A stretch of 8,954 bases of DNA from an uncultured Thermomicrobiales bacterium (GTDB lineage: Bacteria; Chloroflexota; Chloroflexia; Thermomicrobiales; Thermomicrobiaceae): assembly GCA_937891245.1 (NCBI GenBank), contig CALAGB010000221.1, positions 1-8,954 on the forward strand, written 5' to 3'. Under the pieces are notes generated by a model that was not told the DNA's origin, searched no databases, and saw nothing but the letters and a program-made list of their open reading frames with translations. Of the stretch, positions 1 to 5,663 are shown piece after piece. How positions within the stretch are numbered: position 1 is the stretch's first letter; each line of letters opens with the position of its first letter. The position numbers and the translations under genes were made by a program.

Positions 1-1027
1 TCGGCCACGCCTTCGACATGCCCGAAGTGATTATCTCCTCGGTGCCGTTGCGAGGATCACTCAGCGAACCAGCGAAAAAAGGCTCCCAAGCGGTATCGAT
101 GTGCCCCAACTGGTAAGCCGTCAGGATGCGCGAGGTGAGAAGACCGATCAGGCCCATCGCGACGATCGGGAGCCGCTGGGCGTCAGTGGACGGCGAATAG
201 GTCCAGCCGGGCGGGATGTTCTTGGGGTCCATCATGCCTGCCATGCTCATGCCCGGCATCATTGGCACGAGCACCGACAGGGCGATCACGGCCGAGCCGA
301 TGAGCAGGTTGTTGTTGTACTGCGCGGCGCTCGGGCTCCAGAAGATCAGCGGCGCGAAGAACAGCCAGATGCCGACGAACGCGACAGCCCACTGCGCCCA
401 TGTCTTGGTGCGCGGGGCGAGCGACAGCGCGCCGAACAGCGCGATGGCGAGCCCGCTGACGACATCGCTGATAGCCAGTGCGCTAGCCCGCCATTCGATC
501 GAAGGCAGCCCGCGATCGACGGTTACGAAACGCGCGGCTTCGCCGACGCTCTGCGTGGTCATGGAGTCATAGATGAGCGGGCTGGAGGCGAGCCACAGAC
601 CGAGACCAATGTTGGCGTAAAGCGCCCAGCGTGCGCGGCGCTCATCGCGGTCCATCAAGGCCATGTGATCGCCGTGCCCGCCGTGGTCCGACATGGCCGC
701 GACCGCGGCGCCGGGCCCGTGCCCCATCGCCGCGTGGTCCATTTTGCTGTGATCCATCCCGCCGTGATCTATGCCGCCCGTTCCGGCGGCCGCTGCGGGC
801 TGGTGGTGGCCAGACCCCGCAAGCTCGGCCTCTGGCTCTTCATCCCACGCGACCAGGTTCTCGTTGAGCTTGTTGTTCCGGTACCAGGCCCGCGGATGCC
901 GCTTGAGCGCAGCGACGATCGCCGGGAGCGTGTCGCGAAGGCTGTGCTTCGGTTCCCACCCGAGCAGCGACCGTGCGCGCGAGATGTCGAGGATATAGTG
1001 GTCGGAGGCGCAGGAACGCGCCCCGAG
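1..1027 (-). CDS. 5'-truncated epimerase-tail / SPW-repeat membrane fusion protein (partial at left edge)
   Basis: One frame stays open from near 1027 down to base 2 and leaves the window before any stop. Its upstream part reads DHYILDISRARSLLGWEPKH and continues to about 880, which matches the C-terminal end of NAD-dependent epimerase/dehydratases. The Rossmann fold and active site that should precede it are absent, because the CusF-like gene ends at 1029. A linker rich in His and Met follows (about 840-640; repeats such as MDHSKMDH), a likely metal-binding stretch. Then come hydrophobic segments, two of them SPW-like (WLASSP near 580-600; WLFFAPLIFWSP near 330-390), and a third near 110-180. 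From memory, such epimerase-SPW fusions continue into a vitamin K epoxide reductase-like domain, which would lie off the left edge. No start codon is visible at the 5' end of this frame; the first in-frame ATG is at 757, so a shorter membrane protein could still be made. It is probably a truncated gene, co-directional with the copper genes upstream. Confidence 0.7.
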
Positions 1028-1028
1028 G

Positions 1029-1397
1029 CTAGATGCGCGTGATCTTCGTCACTGTGTAAGAGCCTTCGCCCTCGAAACGGAATTTCACCCGCTGGCCTGC
1101 CTTCACGTTTCCGAGCACGCCCTTGTCGAGCTTGAACGTCATGGTCATCGCCGGCCACTTCTTGGCAGCGATCGGATCATGCGCGATGGTGATGGTGCCC
1201 TTGGCAGCATCGATGGTCTTCACGACGCCGGTGGCGTGCGTGACCTTCTCGGAATCCGAGCCGTCGGCCGCCATCATCTGCTTGTGCTGCTCGGGGGTCA
1301 TTCCGCCGTGGGTGCTCCCGGACTGCGCAACTGCGGAGGTGCCGAGGCTAACGGCAGCCACCGCGCTTGTTGCCGCGATCGAGAAAATCTTCTTCAT
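1029..1397 (-). CDS. CusF-like periplasmic copper-binding protein
   Basis: This is a 122-residue exported metallochaperone of the CusF/CusF_Ec family, which binds Cu(I)/Ag(I) in the periplasm and hands it to efflux systems. Residues 1-24 form a signal peptide (MKKIF, hydrophobic core, AVA before QS). A short His/Met stretch (HGGM, EQHKQMM) follows. The beta-barrel domain spans about residues 54-121. The CusF ligands are all present: H73, W81, M84 and M86, in the order H-D-P-I...KWPAMTM. The start at 1397 is preferred over longer in-frame starts because it gives the signal peptide and has a strong Shine-Dalgarno, AGGAGG, ten bases upstream. The gene is 47 bp downstream of the small membrane protein and probably shares its CueR-type promoter. 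Its stop codon sits directly at the break point of the truncated epimerase frame. Confidence 0.93.
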   Translation of the reverse strand: MKKIFSIAATSAVAAVSLGTSAVAQSGSTHGGMTPEQHKQMMAADGSDSEKVTHATGVVKTIDAAKGTITIAHDPIAAKKWPAMTMTFKLDKGVLGNVKAGQRVKFRFEGEGSYTVTKITRI

Positions 1398-1406
1398 CGT
1401 CCGTAT

Positions 1407-1413
1407 TCCTCCT
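1407..1413 (-). promoter_or_regulatory. Strong ribosome binding site for the CusF-like gene
   Basis: On the minus strand the sequence AGGAGGA lies about 10 bases before the ATG at 1397. It decides the start: the same frame is open to 1619, but the upstream part overlaps the neighbouring gene in another frame and has no signal peptide. Confidence 0.75.
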
Positions 1414-1444
1414 AATTTCATCGTCTCGCAAAAGTCTTGCGCCG

Positions 1445-1723
1445 TCAGCGCCGTCGAGCTCGGCTCTTGGCGTCTCCCCGCTGCTTGAAGAGGCACATTC
1501 CGCACATGACGAGACACGGAAGAACGTAGAAAAGCGGCGCAATTGCCGCGAAGCCGAACACCGCCGAGCCTGTCACCAGGCCGATCACCAGCAAAGCAGC
1601 CGCCGCACCCATCGGCCACGTCATAGGGCCGCTCTTCTGGCCGCTTCCACAGCAGCCGTTGTTCGTCTCGGCGGCCTTAAAATCCGCAAGTGGAACCCGA
1701 GCGGTGGGAGTCCGCGTCGTCAT
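1445..1723 (-). CDS. Small Cys-rich membrane protein of unknown function
   Basis: This 92-residue protein is not assigned to a family with confidence. The N-terminal 33 residues are polar and contain a CCGSG cysteine pair (C24, C25). Two hydrophobic helices follow (about residues 39-58 and 59-78). The second ends in a cysteine cluster, LPCLVMCGMCLF, and the tail is strongly basic (KQRGDAKSRARRR). Two Cys clusters at opposite ends of a small membrane protein, in front of a CusF-like gene and behind a CueR-type promoter, suggest a copper-binding or copper-delivery role; this is inference from context. It loosely resembles the short membrane proteins found in other copper clusters. The ATG at 1723 has no classical Shine-Dalgarno at normal distance; the nearest purine run is GGGAAG about 14 bases upstream, so translation may be weak or the start may differ. 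Coding is supported by the codon pattern, the membrane segments and the position in the operon. Confidence 0.72.
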   Translation of the reverse strand: MTTRTPTARVPLADFKAAETNNGCCGSGQKSGPMTWPMGAAAALLVIGLVTGSAVFGFAAIAPLFYVLPCLVMCGMCLFKQRGDAKSRARRR

Positions 1724-1731
1724 CCGTAAAA

Positions 1732-1764
1732 CCCATCTTCCCGTCTTAGAGACAGGAAGATGGG
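1732..1764. repeat. Near-perfect inverted repeat at the copper promoter
   Basis: The arms CCCATCTTCC (1732-1741) and GGAAGATGGG (1755-1764) are perfect 10-bp complements. Inside them GTCT (1743-1746) pairs with AGAC (1750-1753) around a 3-base loop, with one C/A mismatch. The right arm contains the -10 element of the minus-strand CueR-type promoter. On the minus strand the hairpin is followed by TTTT and then the ATG at 1723. It could be an extra DNA operator, or a weak terminator/attenuator for transcripts arriving from upstream. A transcript started at the promoter itself would begin near the loop and lack half of the stem. Confidence 0.7.
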
Positions 1765-1787
1765 GCTTGCCATCATGGGAAGGTCAA
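1757..1787 (-). promoter_or_regulatory. CueR/HmrR-type promoter-operator for the copper genes
   Basis: Read on the minus strand there is a -35 TTGACC (1787-1782), a 19-bp spacer, and a weak -10 CATCTT (1762-1757). The spacer carries the dyad CTTCCCAT-G-ATGGCAAG, imperfect at only a few positions. This lines up base for base with the E. coli copA promoter (TTGACCTTCCCCTTGCTGGAAGG, 19-bp spacer, as I recall it). The long spacer with a central dyad is the hallmark of promoters activated by MerR-family proteins, which untwist the DNA when metal is bound. It points into the small membrane protein and CusF-like genes. No CueR-like regulator gene for it is visible here; the MerR-HMA protein nearby has a differently spelled operator. 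Confidence 0.75.
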
Positions 1788-2010
1788 TAGGTATTCGAAG
1801 ATTTCTCACACATCGCAGAAGCGCGAGCAGACTTTAGGCCCCCCTGCGGTTCAAGCGAGCACCGAATTCGCCTCGCTTTGCCCCGCGTCGCCGATCTGCA
1901 TGGTGCTCCAGCTGACAGCTCGCTGGAGGGCCCAGTCTCAAAGGCTAACACCTCACCGGAGCAGGCCCGAGAGGGTTTGAGCCGGACAAAGAAATATTTG
2001 AGAACCCCTC
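1788..2010. other. Intergenic spacer between the two divergent metal blocks
   Basis: The gap between the start codons at 1723 and 2059 is 335 bp, with a MerR-type promoter at each end. The middle holds no convincing reading frame. An imperfect hairpin CTCCAGC (1906-1912) / GCTGGAG (1922-1928) is the only clear structure. An AT-rich patch (GAAATATTTGAG, 1991-2002) lies just before the -35 of the rightward promoter and could help polymerase binding. No insertion-sequence ends were recognised. Confidence 0.5.
1906..1928. repeat. Short inverted repeat in the intergenic spacer
   Basis: The seven-base arms CTCCAGC and GCTGGAG are separated by nine bases. No T tract follows on either strand, so it is not a classical terminator. 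Its role is unknown and it may be chance in GC-rich DNA. Confidence 0.35.
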
Positions 2011-2042
2011 TTGACTCCGTACTGTAGTACGGCTGCTACACT
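2011..2042 (+). promoter_or_regulatory. mer-type MerR-family promoter-operator
   Basis: The -35 TTGACT (2011-2016) and a -10 candidate TACACT (2037-2042) are 20 bp apart, longer than normal, as in promoters remodelled by MerR-family activators. The spacer holds a perfect dyad CCGTAC-TGTA-GTACGG (2017-2032), whose arms match the classical mer operator (CCGTAC...GTACGG after TTGACT). It lies 16 bp before the regulator's own ATG. The regulator and all downstream genes therefore appear to share one autoregulated promoter, unlike the divergent arrangement common in Gram-negative mer operons. Confidence 0.85.
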
Positions 2043-2058
2043 TGCTCTGAGGTGGTAA

Positions 2059-2748
2059 ATGAAGATAGAAGAATACACGATTGGAAAGGCAGCTAGCGCC
2101 GCCGGCGTCGGAATTGAAACGATCCGCTTCTATGAGCGGCAGCAGCTGATCGAGCAGCCGCCAAAGCCGCTCGGGACCGGCGCGCGACTCTACTCGGGTG
2201 ACACGGTCCGGCGCATTCGGTTCATCAAGGAGGCGCAGGAAATAGGATTCTCCCTGCGCGAAGCCAAGGAGCTGCTCGCGCTGCGCACGGATCCGTCAGC
2301 CGACTGCGCAGAGGTCCGCGATCTCGCCACTATCAAGCTGGCCGACGTGCACCAGAAGATCCGCCGGCTTCAGGCCATCGGCGCCGCCCTGGAGCGGCTG
2401 GTCGCAACCTGTCCCGGCTGCGGTGGTCTTGAGGCGTGCACCATTATGGATGCGCTCACCTCCTCCGACAGCGCCAGACCAGGACACTCCTGCGAACCGG
2501 TCCCCAAACAGACCGACGAAAGGGCATCAACGATGAAAACAACGACCTTCACGATCGAAGGCCTGCGCTGCAACGCCTGCGCCGAAAAGGTGAAGCAGCT
2601 GGTGGAAAAGGTGCCGGGAGTTTCCGCCGTATCGGTGTCGTTCGAGAACCGGCAGGCAAGGATCCTCTATGAGCCTAATGCCGTCACCGAAGACGCCCTG
2701 GCCGCCAGGATCGAGAAGCCGGGCTACCGTGTCGTCGAGCGACGCTGA
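2059..2748 (+). CDS. MerR-family metal sensor fused to a C-terminal HMA domain
   Basis: The protein has 229 residues, whereas a usual MerR has about 135-145. Residues 5-75 are the winged helix-turn-helix DNA-binding domain (YTIGKAASAAGVGIETIRFYER). A dimerisation helix follows (about 82-116). C83, C118 and C127 match the spacing of the three Hg(II) ligands of MerR (C82, C117, C126), and an extra C121 lies in the loop. A linker (about 133-158) leads to an HMA domain (159-229) with the metal motif GLRCNACAEKV (C171, C174). The role is metal-dependent activation of its own operon. The HMA domain may sense or deliver metal to the sensor, or may also be made alone from an internal start at 2533. 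The ATG at 2059 is preceded by GAGG about 6-7 bases upstream. The thiol triad favours Hg(II) or other soft divalent metals over Cu(I), but the metal is not settled. Confidence 0.9.
   Translation: MKIEEYTIGKAASAAGVGIETIRFYERQQLIEQPPKPLGTGARLYSGDTVRRIRFIKEAQEIGFSLREAKELLALRTDPSADCAEVRDLATIKLADVHQKIRRLQAIGAALERLVATCPGCGGLEACTIMDALTSSDSARPGHSCEPVPKQTDERASTMKTTTFTIEGLRCNACAEKVKQLVEKVPGVSAVSVSFENRQARILYEPNAVTEDALAARIEKPGYRVVERR
2518..2535 (+). promoter_or_regulatory. Internal ribosome binding site and ATG before the HMA domain
   Basis: Inside the merR-HMA frame, GAAAGGG (2518-2524) stands eight bases before an in-frame ATG at 2533. The ATG begins exactly at the HMA fold (MKTTTFTIEG). Spacing and strength are good enough for translation of a separate 71-residue chaperone, giving two products from one frame. 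It may also be the fossil start of a once separate gene that lost the upstream stop. Confidence 0.55.
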
Positions 2749-2790
2749 ACCAAGTTCCCGCCCTCCCAGCTTAGTTCGCAAGGAACGGAC

Positions 2791-5244
2791 ATGACGATCA
2801 CCGCCATCGCAGACACAGGCTTTCAGCCTTGGACGGAGGAGCCGGCTGAGCGCTCCGATCGAGCGCGCATCCGAGCGCGAATCGGCGGCCTCCATTGTTC
2901 GCTCTGCACGGGCACGATCGAGAAGGCGCTCGGCCGCGAGCCCGGCGTGAATAAGGTGGCGGTCAGCCTCACCCATGAGCAGGCGCTCGTCGAGTATGAT
3001 CCTGCCGTCGCCCGTCCAGAGAAGCTGCTCCAGACTCTCCGGGACATCGGCTACACCATCTCGGACCCGAGGAAGGTTCGGCCGTTCGAGGAGGAAGAGC
3101 AGGAGCTCGTCCGCGAGAGCCGGCGGTTTGTGGTCGCGGTCGCGCTCAGCGTCGCCTCCATCCCAATCATCGCCGATCCGACCGTGGGCTGGATCGGCTT
3201 CCTCCCCGCGCTGGTATGCCTCTCTCTGGGCGCGATGGTCTTTCTCGTTCTGAAGAAGACCAGCATCTGGACCGCTAGCCTCGCTACCGGTGGCCTGGCG
3301 ATCATGGCCTTGAGCCTGCTGTACCTCAACCTGATGGGACACCTCGGGGCAGCAGCCCCCTGGATCGTAGCCGCCCTCGCGCTGGTTCTAGTCTTCGGGG
3401 TGGGACGTCACATCCTTCACATGGCCGTGCAGGCACTTCGGCGCGGCATCCTAAACCAGCATGTCCTGCTGGAGATCGGCGCCTTCGCTGGAATCGTCGG
3501 CGGCATTATCGGCCTCGTGATGGACCGGCCAGGATATCCCACGGCCGCGTTCTTCGCGGTCTCAGTGATGGTCGCGACCTATCACATCTTCTCAGAGTGG
3601 CTTTCGCTGATCGTGAAGACCCGCAGCTCGCAGGCGGTGAAGAAGCTTCTCAATCTACAGCCAGAAACGGCGTCCGTCATGCGCGATGGGGTGGAGGTTG
3701 AGCTGCCGCTTAGCGCGGTGAGGGTCGGCGATCACATTCGAATCAGACCTGGCGAACGGATCCCCGTCGACGGGACTGTCCTCAGCGGCCGCTCAGGCGT
3801 CGATCAGTCGCTCGTCACCGGTGAACCTGTTCCAATCGAGAAAGGCATCGGCGACGCCGTAATCGGCGGCTCAATCAACGGCACAGGCACGCTTCTGCTT
3901 CTCACCACGGCCGTAGGCGAAGGCAGCTTCCTCCAGCGCATCATCCGCGAGGTTGAGGACGCGCGCGCTTTGAAGCCCGGCCTCCTCCATTTAGTAGACC
4001 GCGTTCTTCAGATCTACACGCCGACGGTCCTCGGGGTGGCTGCCCTCGCCGTAGTCGGCTGGCTCGCGGGCTCTTGGCTCTCCAGCGGCCAGGCGGACGT
4101 GGAGCGGGCCGTCTTCGCCGGTCTCAGTGTCCTCGTGATGGGCTATCCATGCGCTGTCGGCATCTCCGCGCCGCTCTCGATCGTGCGCGGCGCTGGCGAA
4201 GCGGCGGGCCACGGCATATTGATGCGTACGGGCGAGGCGTTTCAGGGCTACCGGCTCGCGAAGCGCATCGTACTCGATAAGACTGGGACGCTGACGCTTG
4301 GCCGGCCGGCCGTGCGCGAGATTGAGGCGATCGAGGGCACGGAAAACGAGCTGCTGGCTCTGGCCGCCGCAGCTGAAGTATCATCCGAGCATCCGCTGGC
4401 CCAGGCGATCGTACAGGCTGCCTTCGAAGTCGATGCAGTTCCGCCGCGCGTGGAGACGTTCGAAGCGGTCCCGGGGAAGGGCGTCGCCGCACGAATCGGT
4501 GGTGAGAATGTCCTTGTCGGCAGCCCACGGTTCGTGGCCGAGCAAGGCATCAACGCGGCGTCATTGGAGGAGCGGATTGCGACGCTGGAAGAGGCAGGTA
4601 GAACCGTCATCGCCGTGGCGCGTGAACGTCGCCTGCTCGGCATCATAGCTCTCGGCGACACGGTCCGCCCCAAAGCTCGCGAAGCACTGGCAGCACTCCG
4701 CCGCGATGGAGTGACCCCATTCATGGTCACTGGTGATAACGAACGCGCCGCCCGCCGCGTCGCGGCCGACCTCGGCATCGAGGAGGTGCACGCCGGCGTT
4801 CTACCGCACGAAAAGGCAGAAATCGTCAGGCAGCTCCAGTCCGGCGGCACGCGGGTCGCCATGGTTGGCGACGGTATCAACGACGCGCCTGCCTTGATGC
4901 AGGCGGATGTCGGCATCGCGATGGGGGGCGGTACCGACATCGCCATTGAGTCTGCCGACATCATCATCCTCTCGAACCGGCTAGAGGCGCTTCCGCTTGC
5001 GAGGGAGATCAGCAGGCGGAGCTACGGGAAGATGCTCCAGAATGTGATCCTGGCTTTCGCCTTCAACGGGATTGGAATCCCCATCGCCGCGACCGGTCTC
5101 ATCCACCCTGTGTGGGCGATGGTCGCGATGGCCGTCAGCGTGACCGCGATCTTCATCAACTCGCTCTCCGGCCAACCGAGACTCTTCTTCGAGGCGATAT
5201 CCAGTGTCGGTCAGCCTGCCGCCGCCGTGCCGAAAACTGCGTGA
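2791..5244 (+). CDS. P1B-type heavy-metal ATPase with YPC membrane motif
   Basis: This 817-residue inner-membrane pump uses ATP to move a soft metal ion out of the cytoplasm. An N-terminal HMA domain (about 26-92) has LHCSLC (C36, C39). All catalytic motifs are present: TGEP 343-346 (actuator), DKTGT 496-500 (phosphorylated D496), the HP dipeptide 534-535, TGDN 647-650 and GDGINDAP 693-700. The transmembrane metal site, normally CPC, is YPC (452-454; bases 4144-4152), so one thiolate is replaced by tyrosine. The last helices carry FN (758-759) and a MAVS stretch, closer to Cu(I) pumps (YN, MxxSS) than to Zn/Cd pumps. About six hydrophobic helices (near 112-130, 134-155, 158-181, 189-213, 225-244, 250-275) precede the actuator, where four are usual. 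AAGGA six bases before the ATG supports the start. It lies 42 bp after merR-HMA in the same operon. The substrate is uncertain. Confidence 0.94.
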   Translation: MTITAIADTGFQPWTEEPAERSDRARIRARIGGLHCSLCTGTIEKALGREPGVNKVAVSLTHEQALVEYDPAVARPEKLLQTLRDIGYTISDPRKVRPFEEEEQELVRESRRFVVAVALSVASIPIIADPTVGWIGFLPALVCLSLGAMVFLVLKKTSIWTASLATGGLAIMALSLLYLNLMGHLGAAAPWIVAALALVLVFGVGRHILHMAVQALRRGILNQHVLLEIGAFAGIVGGIIGLVMDRPGYPTAAFFAVSVMVATYHIFSEWLSLIVKTRSSQAVKKLLNLQPETASVMRDGVEVELPLSAVRVGDHIRIRPGERIPVDGTVLSGRSGVDQSLVTGEPVPIEKGIGDAVIGGSINGTGTLLLLTTAVGEGSFLQRIIREVEDARALKPGLLHLVDRVLQIYTPTVLGVAALAVVGWLAGSWLSSGQADVERAVFAGLSVLVMGYPCAVGISAPLSIVRGAGEAAGHGILMRTGEAFQGYRLAKRIVLDKTGTLTLGRPAVREIEAIEGTENELLALAAAAEVSSEHPLAQAIVQAAFEVDAVPPRVETFEAVPGKGVAARIGGENVLVGSPRFVAEQGINAASLEERIATLEEAGRTVIAVARERRLLGIIALGDTVRPKAREALAALRRDGVTPFMVTGDNERAARRVAADLGIEEVHAGVLPHEKAEIVRQLQSGGTRVAMVGDGINDAPALMQADVGIAMGGGTDIAIESADIIILSNRLEALPLAREISRRSYGKMLQNVILAFAFNGIGIPIAATGLIHPVWAMVAMAVSVTAIFINSLSGQPRLFFEAISSVGQPAAAVPKTA

Positions 5245-5279
5245 GGCAGATGATATGACAGGAATGAAAGGAAGCACCG

Positions 5280-5663
5280 ATGTCTGACCAGCGCCTGAGA
5301 CGCCGCTCGTTGGCGCTGACGTCGCTGATTGTCCTCGCCGTGGCCGGCGTGGGCATCGGCGCGGTGGCATCCATCTCCCGAGTTGGGCCCGAGGACGCAG
5401 CCACTCCGCGCGCGCACGCTGCACAGAGCGTCGCTACCCGGGTGGTGAACATGCCGGTCGACGGCATGGTCTGCCTTTCTTGCGCGGCCACAATCAAGCA
5501 GAAGCTCAAAGCGGTGGAAGGCGTTAGTAACGTCGAGATCGTGTTCGCCCAGCGCCTCTTCAGGATCACCTACTTCGCCAACCGGCCGGACGTGCCTCGG
5601 CGAGCTGCCGCCGCGATCAACAACCTCGGGTACAAGGCCGGCGCACCGGTGCAAATCCGGTGA
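5280..5663 (+). CDS. Membrane-anchored HMA (MerP-like) metal-binding protein
   Basis: This protein has 127 residues. It opens with a basic stretch (MSDQRLRRRS), followed by one hydrophobic helix (about 11-31), which is a signal anchor or an uncleaved signal peptide, then a linker (32-54) and an HMA domain (about 55-122) with GMVCLSC (C65, C68). The likely place of action is the periplasmic face of the inner membrane, handing metal to or receiving it from the neighbouring membrane proteins, as MerP does for MerT. It starts 35 bp after the ATPase with a good Shine-Dalgarno, AAGGAAG, five bases before the ATG. Its last codons overlap the GTG start of the next gene, so the two are probably translationally coupled. 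An AHA motif at 45-47 could be a signal-peptidase site, which would release the domain. Confidence 0.87.
   Translation: MSDQRLRRRSLALTSLIVLAVAGVGIGAVASISRVGPEDAATPRAHAAQSVATRVVNMPVDGMVCLSCAATIKQKLKAVEGVSNVEIVFAQRLFRITYFANRPDVPRRAAAAINNLGYKAGAPVQIR

Noticed and set aside
101..1042. Long plus-strand frame of 313 codons
   Set aside because: Its translation is low-complexity, rich in Arg, Asp and His, without a recognisable fold. The opposite strand encodes a coherent epimerase-tail/SPW membrane protein through the same bases.
1398..1619. N-terminal extension of the CusF-like gene to an ATG at 1619
   Set aside because: The extension would overlap the small membrane protein in another frame, bury the signal peptide, and ignore the strong AGGAGG before 1397.
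1732..1764. Simple intrinsic terminator for an upstream minus-strand gene
   Set aside because: The T tract is only four bases and no minus-strand gene lies between here and 2059 to be terminated. Overlap with the -10 element makes a regulatory role at least as likely, so it is listed as an inverted repeat.
1788..2010. Insertion-sequence remnant or mobile-element end in the intergenic spacer
   Set aside because: No transposase fragment, terminal repeat pair or target duplication could be recognised; only one short imperfect hairpin is present.
2527..3342. Minus-strand frame of 271 codons over merR-HMA and the ATPase 5' end
   Set aside because: It is antisense to two well-recognised genes and shows no domain; GC-rich codon usage leaves such shadow frames open.
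4248..4967. Minus-strand frame of 239 codons inside the ATPase
   Set aside because: The translation is Ser/Ala/Arg-rich with no motif, and the plus strand carries the intact catalytic motifs of the ATPase here.
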